A DNA stretch of 8,172 nt from Alphaproteobacteria bacterium (GCA_019745755.1 JAIESS010000041.1:1-8172), one strand, 5' to 3'. Shown: positions 1 through 7,169, counted from the stretch's first letter. The notes: a model not told the origin generated them from the letters alone. A program made the numbers and translations.

Positions 1-214
1 CCTCTTCAGGAGGCGGTATCTTGAGAGAAACACTCTCCCCACCACGCAGCGCAAAAGAACAAGAGCTCTGCTCTTGGCCATCCACCTGAACATGACCTGA
101 TCCAATCAAAGCTTGAATGCGTGAGCGGGTTAAATCAGAAACGACTCCCGCCAAATATTTATCAAGACGAATTTTTGATTCTTCAGTCTCAACTGTGAAA
201 AAACGTTCTTCCAT
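1..214 (-). CDS. rluD: RluD-type 23S rRNA pseudouridine synthase, N-terminal part (cut by window edge)
   Basis: Reading the minus strand from ATG at 214 gives 71 codons, open to the window edge, beginning MEERFFTVETEESKIRLDKY. Residues about 15-50 show the S4 RNA-binding pattern RLDKYLA...TRSRIQALI.SGHVQVDG, which opens RluA/RluC/RluD pseudouridine synthases. These enzymes convert specific uridines of 23S rRNA to pseudouridine during large-subunit assembly; the catalytic domain with its Asp lies outside the window. The pattern SRSRIQ-like plus VxVDG resembles RluD more than RluC, but the two cannot be separated firmly from this domain alone. No good Shine-Dalgarno sequence precedes the ATG, and a terminator hairpin ends only about 10 bases upstream, so how the gene is transcribed is unclear. 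It lies in the same direction as degP. Confidence 0.83.
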   Translation of the reverse strand, partial: MEERFFTVETEESKIRLDKYLAGVVSDLTRSRIQALIGSGHVQVDGQEQSSCSFALRGGESVSLKIPPPEE

Positions 215-223
215 GACTTTTAC

Positions 224-257
224 AAAAAAGGGGGAGAAGATAAAACTCCGCCCCCTT
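224..257 (-). terminator. Rho-independent terminator after degP
   Basis: On the minus strand AAGGGGG (257-251) pairs with CCCCCTT (234-228). After one mismatch the stem continues with four more pairs, one of them a G-U wobble, closing a six-base loop (245-240). The stem is followed directly by a run of T (227-224, continuous with the TT of the stem). This is a strong intrinsic terminator in the direction of degP, about 45 bases after its stop codon, and should end the hflK-hflC-degP transcript. It ends about 10 bases before the start codon of the next gene. Confidence 0.85.
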
Positions 258-300
258 AATCCTTATCTTTAATAATGAATACTACTAAAAAACGATTTTC

Positions 301-1929
301 TTACTCTTGGCGTTTTTTAGGCTTTGGACGATCAGACGTATCTGTCTCAACCTTCTCATCGTCCTTCTCAGGTTTTTGATCGATATTTAATGGAACAAAG
401 CGAGCACTGCCTTGACGATTAACAAGGAAAAGAATTGTATTTTCAACAACTTCACCCGATTCATCTTCAACGGCGGGTGCACTCTTTTTCTTCATCTTCA
501 ACGCAAACTCTTCGACTTGAGCCGGTGTTGTCACCACAATAGATTCATTTTTGTGACGAATTTCTGTGATCACATCGCCTCGAGCAAAAAGATCAGCTGC
601 GTTGCTCCGTGGATCCACAGATTCAACCAAGACACCTTTCACATCATCGGGCACGCGGTATTTATCACCCAATATTGGTGTCAAAGTCTTCAAGACCATG
701 CCTAGAATTTTTTTATCCTTCTTGATGACGGCACGTTCTTCTTCAGCGTTCCCCTCATTAATGAGACCTGAGGATTCCGCCTCTTCAAACTCACCAACCA
801 AAGCTTCGAGTGCGACTTCACGACCATTTCTCCATACGATAAGAGGCACTTTCTTACCAATTGGACCTTCGCCTACAATACGTGGCAATGTGCGAGATTC
901 CTTCACCTCAACACCATTGTACTTGAGGATAACGTCACTACTCTTAACACCCGCTTTCGCCGCTGGGCCTTTAGGTGATACTTCGGCCACAAGAGCACCA
1001 TCTGTTTTGGTTAATCCCAAAGATTCAGCAATCGCCTTATTCATCCCTTGAATCCTAACACCAAGCCATCCGCGCTTTGTACGACCAAATTTACGCAGTT
1101 GATCATAAACCTGTTTTGCAATGTCGGACGGAATACCAAAACCAATCCCAATGTTGCCTCCGTTTGGAGAGAAAATAGCCGTGCTGATGGCAATCACTTT
1201 ACCATCCGCATTAAATTGTGGGCCACCTGAGTTCCCCATATTAATGGAGGCATCAGTTTGGATGTATCCTTCAATATAATCACCCGTCAACCCACGAGCA
1301 CGTGAGGCAATTTGGCGTGCCAGTGTGGAGACAATACCCACAGTAACCGTACTAGATAATCCAAAGGGGTTACCGATTGCAATTACCCATTGACCAACCT
1401 TAACGTCTTGAATATCTGCCCATTCAACGGGAGTAAGCTTTTTATCCGTTTTTACCTTAAGAAGCGCGATATCAGTGCGCTTATCGCGACCAACAACGAC
1501 AGCTTTCAACTCCGTATTATCATGCAAAATAACTTTAATTTCGTCAGCTTCTTCAATCACGTGATTACAAGTGATAATGAAGGCTTCTTTTCCATCTTGA
1601 TCGATAATAAAACCAGATCCAAGAGAAGTCGCTTTACGAGGCGCATCCATTTCTTGCCCCTCAAAAAACTGACGGAACAATTCTTCTAAGTTCGTACCAT
1701 TAGGAAACTGAGGCACACCAAAACTTTGGCGATCCCGTTTTACTTCTGTGGTCGTTGAGATATTCACAACAGAAGGTAAAAGAGGCGCTACAATTTTTGA
1801 GAAATCTTGAGGCACGTCCGCCGCAACAACTGGTTGAACTCCACCCACAAAAACACAGAGGGCAAAAGCTGCAGGATAGAGTGCTTGTCTAACCATATTC
1901 AGCATTGATTTTTTTTTCCGGTCAATCAT
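301..1929 (-). CDS. degP: Do/DegP-family periplasmic serine protease and chaperone (HtrA)
   Basis: The 542-residue product is an exported HtrA protease that degrades or refolds misfolded envelope proteins. A signal peptide (KKK near residues 5-7, hydrophobic stretch about 16-33) has a likely cleavage after VVAA (36/37). The chymotrypsin-like domain carries the triad His123 (TCNHVI), Asp153 (RTDIALL) and Ser234 (GNSGGP). PDZ1 starts near RGWLGV (286) and runs to about 390; PDZ2 covers roughly 415-520. The tail is Lys/Glu/Asp-rich. The reading frame continues upstream to 2055, but that part overlaps hflC and has no signal sequence, so the start was taken at 1929, where AAGGA (1941-1937) lies seven bases away; ATG at 1932 is nearly as good. 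It is last in the hflK-hflC-degP operon. The A9 run in codons 5-7 is unusual. DegQ or MucD are alternative names within the same family. Confidence 0.93.
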   Translation of the reverse strand: MIDRKKKSMLNMVRQALYPAAFALCVFVGGVQPVVAADVPQDFSKIVAPLLPSVVNISTTTEVKRDRQSFGVPQFPNGTNLEELFRQFFEGQEMDAPRKATSLGSGFIIDQDGKEAFIITCNHVIEEADEIKVILHDNTELKAVVVGRDKRTDIALLKVKTDKKLTPVEWADIQDVKVGQWVIAIGNPFGLSSTVTVGIVSTLARQIASRARGLTGDYIEGYIQTDASINMGNSGGPQFNADGKVIAISTAIFSPNGGNIGIGFGIPSDIAKQVYDQLRKFGRTKRGWLGVRIQGMNKAIAESLGLTKTDGALVAEVSPKGPAAKAGVKSSDVILKYNGVEVKESRTLPRIVGEGPIGKKVPLIVWRNGREVALEALVGEFEEAESSGLINEGNAEEERAVIKKDKKILGMVLKTLTPILGDKYRVPDDVKGVLVESVDPRSNAADLFARGDVITEIRHKNESIVVTTPAQVEEFALKMKKKSAPAVEDESGEVVENTILFLVNRQGSARFVPLNIDQKPEKDDEKVETDTSDRPKPKKRQE

Positions 1930-1935
1930 CATGAC

Positions 1936-1941
1936 TTCCTT
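1936..1941 (-). promoter_or_regulatory. Ribosome binding site that decides the degP start
   Basis: Minus-strand AAGGAA lies 20 bases after the hflC stop codon and just before two consecutive ATG codons (1932 and 1929). Measured from AAGGA, it sits 4 bases from the first and 7 from the second, so 1929 is favoured. It also argues against any start inside hflC. Confidence 0.65.
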
Positions 1942-1960
1942 GTTCTTTCTTAATACAAAC

Positions 1961-2824
1961 TTATTGCGGCTTTGAGCCAAAAAATTCAAAAAATTCACTG
2001 GTTGGTGAAAGAATGATCGTCGTATCGCTCGGCTGAAGTGCTTCTTGATACGCAATCATTGACCTGAAAAATGCAAAAAAATCCTTGTTATCAGAATACT
2101 TTGCAAAAATTTCAGCAGTGAGCGCATCTGCTTCACCTTGCAAGATTTGTGCCTTCTTTTCAGCTTCCGCTAGCATAATCGTCTTTTGCTTGTCCGCTGA
2201 TGATCGGATCTCAAGTGCTTTCTCATGACCCTCAGCTCTGAACTGCTTTGCTTCCTGTTTACGTTCACTTTCCATCCGATTAAAAATAGCCTCACTATTT
2301 TCTTTTGGAAGATCTGCTCGAATAATTCGCACGTCGCGCACTTCAATACCAAAACTTTCAGCAGATTTTATCGCCTCTTCACGAATTTCATGCATAATCT
2401 TTGCACGTTCTGGGGAAAGCATATTGGAGAGTGGAACGCGACCGATCACACGGCGCATGCTCGCAGGAACAATAGTCGCCAAACGATTTTGGGCCCCCAT
2501 TATATTTCCAACAGTTTTATAGAAAAGGAATGGATCCTTCACTTTATAGCGCGCATAAAGATCCACCACGATACGTTTTTGATCCTCAGCCGTCACTTCA
2601 ATGACAGGCAAATTGTAATCGAGCAATCTGTTGTCGTAGAGCACAATGTTTTGGATGAAAGGCACACGAAATTTAAGGCCAGGAGCATCCACCACACGAA
2701 CTAATTCACCGAATTGGAAAATGAGACCTATCTGCGTTTGTTCCACAATGTACAGTGAATTTAAGAGAAGTACTAACCCTGCAAATCCAGAGACGATTGC
2801 TGTAATGAGAGATTTCTGATTCAT
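1961..2824 (-). CDS. hflC: FtsH-associated SPFH protein HflC
   Basis: The 287-residue product is a single-pass inner-membrane protein of the SPFH/prohibitin family. With HflK it forms the complex that encloses and modulates FtsH, the AAA+ membrane protease. An N-terminal membrane segment (about 6-27) is followed by EQTQIGLIFQFGE, the typical start of the SPFH domain. A charged Ala/Glu-rich helix, likely coiled coil, covers about 180-235. The C-terminus has the HflC signature KDFFAFFRSMIAYQEAL, then ILSPTSEFFEFFG. It is shorter than the E. coli protein (334 residues). The ATG shares one base with the hflK stop codon (TAATG), and a GAGGT motif (2835-2831) lies six bases upstream inside hflK, so translational coupling is very likely. 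That would support balanced amounts of the two subunits. Confidence 0.95.
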   Translation of the reverse strand: MNQKSLITAIVSGFAGLVLLLNSLYIVEQTQIGLIFQFGELVRVVDAPGLKFRVPFIQNIVLYDNRLLDYNLPVIEVTAEDQKRIVVDLYARYKVKDPFLFYKTVGNIMGAQNRLATIVPASMRRVIGRVPLSNMLSPERAKIMHEIREEAIKSAESFGIEVRDVRIIRADLPKENSEAIFNRMESERKQEAKQFRAEGHEKALEIRSSADKQKTIMLAEAEKKAQILQGEADALTAEIFAKYSDNKDFFAFFRSMIAYQEALQPSDTTIILSPTSEFFEFFGSKPQ

Positions 2825-4002
2825 TATTTTACCTCTCTTTTCATTTGATTACGCATATCGCCAAAACTGAGAGCCTCACTTTGAGACTTGGTTGGTTGTT
2901 GCATTTGTGCCCCCCCTGATACCCGCCTCGTTACCTCAAGTGGCGCTTCAGGTGACTGCACTTTAGGCTTAAAATCAGGCATGGATAAGAAAGGCAAAAC
3001 CCCTTGAGACTTCTGATCAATCAACACTTTGTTCGTGCCCTTTAATATCGATTTCATTGTTTCAATATAAATACGCTTCTTCGTGATTTCGGGCGCTTTC
3101 AGATATTGCTTTAAGACCGACTCAAAGCGAAGTGCTTGCCCTTGCGCTTCTGCCACAATGGCTTGGCGATACCCTTCAGCGCGCTGCAAAATTTGCGTAG
3201 CACTACCGCGCGCTTCTGGAATGATAGTGTTATTGTATGCACGTGCGTCGTTAATGCTGCTTTCTCTGTCCGCACGAGCACGTTGAACATCGCGAAAAGC
3301 ATCAATAACTTGTGTGGGAGGATCAACACTCTGGAGACGCACTTCTTGAATTTGAATGCCAATCTGGTAATCATCAATCATTTGCTGCATTAAGTTTTGC
3401 GCTTTATCAGCGATTTCCGCACGGCCAACGGTAAGCGCCGTTGCAATGGGATATTGCGCGATAATCTCTCGAACAGCGCTTTCAGCAGCAAGCTTCACGG
3501 TAGAATCAGGATTGGGATCATTAAAAACATACTGCGGCAGATCTTTAATGAACCATAACACCGTAAAGTTAACGGAAACTATGTTTTCGTCACCAGTGAG
3601 CATGAGGCTATCAGCATTGTCACCCACCAACGTTGTGTTGGATTTCATCTTCACACCACTATCCACGCGATTGACGTGACTGACTTTTTTAACGATTACA
3701 TCACCAATAGGAGATGGCCACCACAAATGAGGCCCTGGAGACGTGGTGGTTGTATATTTTCCAAACAAGAGTTCACAGGCTTGTTCACCCTCTTGCACAA
3801 AATAGATGCCGCGTGAAATCCAAAGAGCCCCCAAAAAAAAGATAACCATTCCAACAAAAAAACTGCTACCTTTCCCTCCTGGCACAAGATTTTTTATTTT
3901 CTCTTGACCTTTTTTCTTAAGCTCTTCAAAGCTCTGGTCTCTGTCTTTATTCGGACCACCGGGTCTGCCCCAAGGTCCTCCATTGTTGTCCTGCCAAGGC
4001 AT
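2824..4002 (-). CDS. hflK: FtsH-associated SPFH protein HflK
   Basis: The 392-residue product is the larger partner of HflC. The N-terminus is Gly/Pro/Asn-rich (MPWQDNNGGPWGRPGGP), as usual for HflK, followed by a charged stretch and one membrane segment (about 48-67). The SPFH domain begins near YFVQEGEQACELLFGKY and includes the typical PGPHLWWPSPI and VNFTVLWFI motifs. The stretch VDPPTQVIDAFRDVQRARADRES leads into an Ala/Glu-rich helical region with EARGSATQILQRAEGYR and IVAEAQGQA. The C-terminal 60 residues are Gln/Ser/Pro-rich and probably disordered. The start at 4002 has GGAGG at 4011-4007. It is the first gene of the hflK-hflC-degP operon. I see no gene for the DUF2065 protein that often lies between hflC and degP in rhizobia. 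A G7 run (2916-2910) and a T8 run (3840-3833) lie in its coding strand. Confidence 0.95.
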   Translation of the reverse strand: MPWQDNNGGPWGRPGGPNKDRDQSFEELKKKGQEKIKNLVPGGKGSSFFVGMVIFFLGALWISRGIYFVQEGEQACELLFGKYTTTTSPGPHLWWPSPIGDVIVKKVSHVNRVDSGVKMKSNTTLVGDNADSLMLTGDENIVSVNFTVLWFIKDLPQYVFNDPNPDSTVKLAAESAVREIIAQYPIATALTVGRAEIADKAQNLMQQMIDDYQIGIQIQEVRLQSVDPPTQVIDAFRDVQRARADRESSINDARAYNNTIIPEARGSATQILQRAEGYRQAIVAEAQGQALRFESVLKQYLKAPEITKKRIYIETMKSILKGTNKVLIDQKSQGVLPFLSMPDFKPKVQSPEAPLEVTRRVSGGAQMQQPTKSQSEALSFGDMRNQMKREVK

Positions 4003-4006
4003 TTGG

Positions 4007-4011
4007 CCTCC
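4007..4011 (-). promoter_or_regulatory. Strong ribosome binding site of hflK
   Basis: Minus-strand GGAGG lies four bases before the ATG at 4002. It is the best Shine-Dalgarno match in the window and fixes the hflK start. Confidence 0.75.
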
Positions 4012-4036
4012 AATCTTGCATTAAGTACAATTAATG

Positions 4037-4042
4037 TATAAT
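4037..4042 (+). promoter_or_regulatory. Candidate -10 element of the mrp promoter
   Basis: A perfect TATAAT lies 17 bases before the mrp ATG (4060). The -35 side is weak: TTGCAT at 4016-4021 leaves a 15-base spacer. Transcription would begin near 4049, giving a very short leader that holds the AGGA at 4053-4056. The assignment rests mainly on the -10 match and its position. Confidence 0.45.
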
Positions 4043-4047
4043 TAAGA

Positions 4048-4076
4048 GTTATAGGACACATGACACAAAGACGCAA
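4048..4076 (-). promoter_or_regulatory. Candidate sigma-70-type promoter of the hflK-hflC-degP operon
   Basis: On the minus strand TTGCGT (4076-4071) and TATAAC (4053-4048) are separated by exactly 17 bases. Transcription would start near 4041, leaving about 40 bases of leader before hflK. The -35 box lies inside the first codons of mrp, and the -10 box lies a few bases from the mrp -10, so the two divergent promoters overlap. I see no clear match to a sigma-32 heat-shock promoter here. Confidence 0.4.
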
Positions 4077-5172
4077 TGGGATGTTTAAAAAAAACACATC
4101 GGATCAGCTCACAAAAGTGCACCCCACAATCGCCGACATACTCAGTCGTTTGAAAGATTTGAGTGATCCGATTGATGGAAGCAATTTGCTTGATGCAAAG
4201 CGCTTTTCTGGCATCACAATCAATAATGGATTGGCACAGATTTGCCTCACTATTGATCCGTCACAGGCGCCCTCATACTTTGCTTTGGAGCAAACTATTA
4301 AAGAACGCGTATGCGCCATACCCGGCATACCAAAAGCACTCGTTGTTTTGACAGCGCATCAAGCGCTCGAAACCCCTTCCACTGAACATCAAGCCCTATC
4401 ACGTGGACAATTCTATCTACCCAACATCAAACACATTATTGCCATTGGATCCGGCAAGGGCGGCGTTGGAAAATCCACCGTTAGTGTTAATTTAGCTATT
4501 GCTTTGCAACAAATGGGGTTGAAGGTGGGATTGCTCGATGCCGATATTTATGGGCCGTCCATCCCAACCATGCTGGGTTTGAAAGGACAACCTGAGCTTG
4601 ATTTTGAGAATAAAATGATTCCGCCCGAAGCTTACGGCCTTAAAACCATGTCCATGGGATACCTCATGAACGACGAAACACCTGTTATTTGGCGAGGGCC
4701 AATGATTCAATCGGCTCTACAAAAATTTCTGAGTGCCGTTGCTTGGGGGGATTTGGACGTCCTTGTGATTGATCTTCCCCCTGGAACGGGAGATGTGCAG
4801 TTGACCCTCATCCAAAAAGTGCCCTTAAAAGGCGCCATCATCGTCAGCACGCCCCAAGATGTTGCTTTGCTGGATGCAAAAAAAGCACTCCTCATGTTTG
4901 AGCGTGTAGATGTTCCCATTCTTGGCATGATCGAAAATATGAGTTTTTTTGAATGTCCCTCTTGTCACACGCAAACGCCAATTTTTCATCAAGGTAGCGT
5001 AAAAGACGCCGCATCAAAGCTTAAGGCGGAGTATTTAGGGGCGATTCCAATCGACATCCAAATCCGCATATCTAGTGATACCGGCATCCCTTTTGCCACT
5101 CAAACGAAGAATAAAGCACTCTATTTTGATACAATAGCAAGGCGTCTTCGAGAAAAGCTTCATCTTACATGA
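4060..5172 (+). CDS. mrp: Mrp/ApbC/NBP35-family Fe-S cluster carrier ATPase
   Basis: The 370-residue cytoplasmic protein belongs to the Mrp P-loop ATPases that bind and transfer Fe-S clusters to apoproteins. The N-terminal part (about 22-105) fits the MIP18/DUF59 domain common in bacterial Mrp. The ATPase domain shows the deviant Walker A GSGKGGVGKST (130-140), then DADIYGPSIP, the family motif WRGPM, and Walker B DLPPGTGDVQLT. The CxxC pair needed to hold a bridging cluster between two subunits is present as CPSC (299-302). All key motifs are intact and the length is normal. The start at 4060 was chosen because of AGGA at 4053-4056 and the TATAAT upstream; ATG at 4081 is possible but has a poorer site. 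It diverges from hflK. Confidence 0.95.
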   Translation: MTQRRNGMFKKNTSDQLTKVHPTIADILSRLKDLSDPIDGSNLLDAKRFSGITINNGLAQICLTIDPSQAPSYFALEQTIKERVCAIPGIPKALVVLTAHQALETPSTEHQALSRGQFYLPNIKHIIAIGSGKGGVGKSTVSVNLAIALQQMGLKVGLLDADIYGPSIPTMLGLKGQPELDFENKMIPPEAYGLKTMSMGYLMNDETPVIWRGPMIQSALQKFLSAVAWGDLDVLVIDLPPGTGDVQLTLIQKVPLKGAIIVSTPQDVALLDAKKALLMFERVDVPILGMIENMSFFECPSCHTQTPIFHQGSVKDAASKLKAEYLGAIPIDIQIRISSDTGIPFATQTKNKALYFDTIARRLREKLHLT

Positions 5173-5209
5173 AGGTACTCCTTTCCTCTTTTTTTCAAGG
5201 TTGTCCCTC

Positions 5210-6169
5210 ATGACACTCACACTCTCTTTAATCCATGAAGCCCACTCAGCGATCAAAGATCATATTATCAAAACACCCCTTGAATATTCAGGCGCACTTT
5301 CCAAAATTCTGAAAACGGATGTTTATTTGAAGCTGGAGTTTTTGCAAAAGACAGGATCATTCAAATACAGAGGCGCCTTATTTAGTCTTACTACCTTAAA
5401 GAACCAAGGTGTTTGCACAGTGAGCACATGCTCTGCTGGAAACCACGGGAAAGGCATTGCTAAGGCTGCAAAGGAATTAAATATGACGGCACGCATTTTT
5501 GTGCCCAATTCTGTGGATGACGCAAAATATCAAGGCATGATTGAGTATGGTGCTCAAGTGAGCAAATCCCCCTATCCAGGGTATGACGCAACCGAAGTCT
5601 GGGCCCGCCAACAAGCAGCCCTAGAGGGCCTTCCATTTATCTCCGCGTTTAATGATTATACTGTCATGGCGGGTAATGGGGGAACCCTTGCTCTCGAGAT
5701 TCTAGAGTCCCTTGAAGATGTTGGATCTCTTGTTTTTCCCGTGGGAGGTGGCGGTCTTGGCGCAGGTCTTTGCTATTATATGAAAGAGACAAACCCCACC
5801 ATCACACTGATTGGATGCCAACACGAGGACTCTGCTGGCCTTGCCTTGTCGCTCAAACACGGCCAAGCCATTACGGAACTCGAGCCCATTACGACGGTTG
5901 CAGGTGGCCTTGAAGGAGGTGTGGGCGATCGCTGTTTTGATACTATGAAAACCCGCATCAACAGTGTGAGTCTTGCAAGCGAGCAAGACATCATAGGCGC
6001 ATGGCGCTGGATACTCCATAACCATCAATATTTGATCGAGCCAACCGCTGCTGTAACGCTTGCATGCCTTTTGAATGGCACCACAAAGAACATACAGGGC
6101 CCTGCCGTTATAGTTCTATCAGGCAGAAACGTGAGCTATCAAACAATCAAAAAACTGATTGGAGACTAA
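5210..6169 (+). CDS. PLP-dependent threonine/serine dehydratase-family enzyme (fold type II)
   Basis: The 319-residue protein matches the catalytic domain of threonine ammonia-lyase, serine dehydratase and serine racemase, which remove or invert hydroxy-amino acids using PLP. Lys52 in TGSFKYRGA is the expected Schiff-base lysine. SAGNHG (75-80) is the substrate-carboxylate loop, GGGGL (179-183) the PLP phosphate loop, and Ser304 in LSGRN the expected partner of the pyridine nitrogen. No C-terminal ACT domain is present, so it resembles catabolic or stand-alone enzymes rather than feedback-regulated IlvA. Two motifs differ from the common form: GNGGT (155-159) where GQGT is usual, and SGRN where SGGN is usual. 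ATG 5210 is preferred, with AAGG at 5197-5200; TTG at 5201 directly abuts that site. The gap from mrp is 37 bases. The exact substrate cannot be told. Confidence 0.85.
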   Translation: MTLTLSLIHEAHSAIKDHIIKTPLEYSGALSKILKTDVYLKLEFLQKTGSFKYRGALFSLTTLKNQGVCTVSTCSAGNHGKGIAKAAKELNMTARIFVPNSVDDAKYQGMIEYGAQVSKSPYPGYDATEVWARQQAALEGLPFISAFNDYTVMAGNGGTLALEILESLEDVGSLVFPVGGGGLGAGLCYYMKETNPTITLIGCQHEDSAGLALSLKHGQAITELEPITTVAGGLEGGVGDRCFDTMKTRINSVSLASEQDIIGAWRWILHNHQYLIEPTAAVTLACLLNGTTKNIQGPAVIVLSGRNVSYQTIKKLIGD

Positions 6170-6175
6170 ATACAA

Positions 6176-6204
6176 TAAAATCGTCACTAGACGTGAATTT
6201 TTAT
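6176..6204 (+). terminator. Weak terminator-like hairpin after the dehydratase gene
   Basis: A short inverted repeat (TCAC 6184-6187 with GTGA 6193-6196, loop of five bases) is flanked by AAAA on the left (6177-6180) and TTTTT on the right (6198-6202). The stem core is only four base pairs with an internal loop, so it may be weak or chance. Its place just after the dehydratase stop codon and before an AT-rich gap fits a transcript end. Confidence 0.3.
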
Positions 6205-6222
6205 TAGATCTTTTCATAAAAT

Positions 6223-6252
6223 TTGTTAAACAGAAGATATTTTAATTATATG
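6223..6252 (+). promoter_or_regulatory. Possible promoter of the MscS-CPBP operon
   Basis: The 91-base gap 6170-6260 is very AT-rich. TTGTTA (6223-6228) and TATATG (6247-6252), 18 bases apart, are the best -35/-10 pair I find. Transcription would then begin almost at the ATG (6261), giving an almost leaderless message, and no clear Shine-Dalgarno is present. Low certainty because AT-rich DNA yields many such matches. Confidence 0.25.
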
Positions 6253-6260
6253 GTATCAAA

Positions 6261-7169
6261 ATGGCAGATGATGTAGCATTCCAAATCAGCACCAAAATCA
6301 TTAATACAGCGATCATTGTTTTTGTGATTTTTTTGACATACCTAGCCTTTAGGTATTGGATTAAATCAAAAGAACTTGAGACTAAAACAAAATATAAAAA
6401 GAGATTTTTGTATGCCTCAGGTATTATTTTAACATATTTTATTGGCAAGATTTGGATGGAGGGCTTTATTCATCTCTTTGCATTCTTAGGCATTGTTTCT
6501 GCAGCCCTCACAATCACCCAAAAGGAAACCTTAATGAACCTGATGGGGTGGCTCATTATTATGTGGCGCGATCATTTTAGCGAGGGGGATCGTATTGAAA
6601 TTGCCAGCTACAAAGGATACGTGCATTCAATTGGTGTCTTTTATTTTACGATGAGCGATGAGTACACGCATCACCGACAAATACCCCACGGAAAAACCTT
6701 CAGAATCCCAAATGGCCTTGTTATCACGTCACCCATTACAAATCACATGCGTAAAGTGAACTCTATGGAATTTAACATGACGTTTCTCATTACGCCCGAT
6801 TCTTCCCTTGATGAGGCCATGACACTCATGAAAAGCATCATGCAGCAAGTTCTTACCTCAGTGTATCTTAAGAAAGAGGACAAGGACAAAAAGCCCCCCA
6901 TATTTAATGAGGCAAGCGTTTATGTGAGGCCTAAGTTTGAAGAGCCCAGTGGTATTGAGATAAATCTTTGTTATTATTGCTTGCCGCGCGATCAACTGAT
7001 CATTGAAAAACAAGCTCACAAAATGATTCTAGAGCAGTTGCAAAAAACCGATACGGTTCACCTAGCTTTTGGCCTTTCTCATAAACTGGTTATTCAAAGA
7101 GATGTGGATTTTGATACGTTAAGTTCCAAGAAACTGATTGATTTTCAAAAATCAATCCATAACAAATAA
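6261..7169 (+). CDS. MscS-family small-conductance mechanosensitive channel
   Basis: The 302-residue inner-membrane protein belongs to the MscS superfamily, which opens under membrane tension to release solutes on osmotic downshock. Two hydrophobic helices (about 13-34 and 49-67) precede the pore helix TM3 (about 70-102), which runs through GIVSAALTITQKETLMN and into GWLIIMW. The TM3-to-beta-domain junction SEGDRIEI (107-114) is the typical MscS hallmark, and RIPNGLVITSP (from 148) is the conserved beta-domain motif. The remaining residues match the C-terminal alpha/beta vestibule, with a Lys-rich insert (KKEDKDKKPP). The pore region carries the form seen in GWLYI-type family members rather than that of E. 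coli MscS. A stop codon at 6243-6245 in frame limits the start to 6261. It is directly followed by the CPBP gene. Confidence 0.88.
   Translation: MADDVAFQISTKIINTAIIVFVIFLTYLAFRYWIKSKELETKTKYKKRFLYASGIILTYFIGKIWMEGFIHLFAFLGIVSAALTITQKETLMNLMGWLIIMWRDHFSEGDRIEIASYKGYVHSIGVFYFTMSDEYTHHRQIPHGKTFRIPNGLVITSPITNHMRKVNSMEFNMTFLITPDSSLDEAMTLMKSIMQQVLTSVYLKKEDKDKKPPIFNEASVYVRPKFEEPSGIEINLCYYCLPRDQLIIEKQAHKMILEQLQKTDTVHLAFGLSHKLVIQRDVDFDTLSSKKLIDFQKSIHNK

Noticed and set aside
566..1051. Long plus-strand open frame of 161 codons opposite degP
   Set aside because: It lies wholly antisense to the conserved protease and PDZ region, and its composition mirrors the codons of the real gene.
1930..2055. Upstream extension of the degP reading frame into hflC
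   Set aside because: The added 42 residues overlap hflC in another frame, contain no signal peptide or known domain, and lack a ribosome site, while a good site and a proper signal sequence lie at 1941-1929.
2225..2704. Long plus-strand open frame of 159 codons opposite hflC
   Set aside because: It is antisense to a clearly conserved gene, and its Phe/His/Asn-rich translation shows no recognisable domain.
5171..5195. Terminator after mrp (AAGG-TACT-CCTT followed by T7)
   Set aside because: The stem has only four pairs plus a wobble, overlaps the stop codon, and is separated from the T run by five bases; too weak to call.
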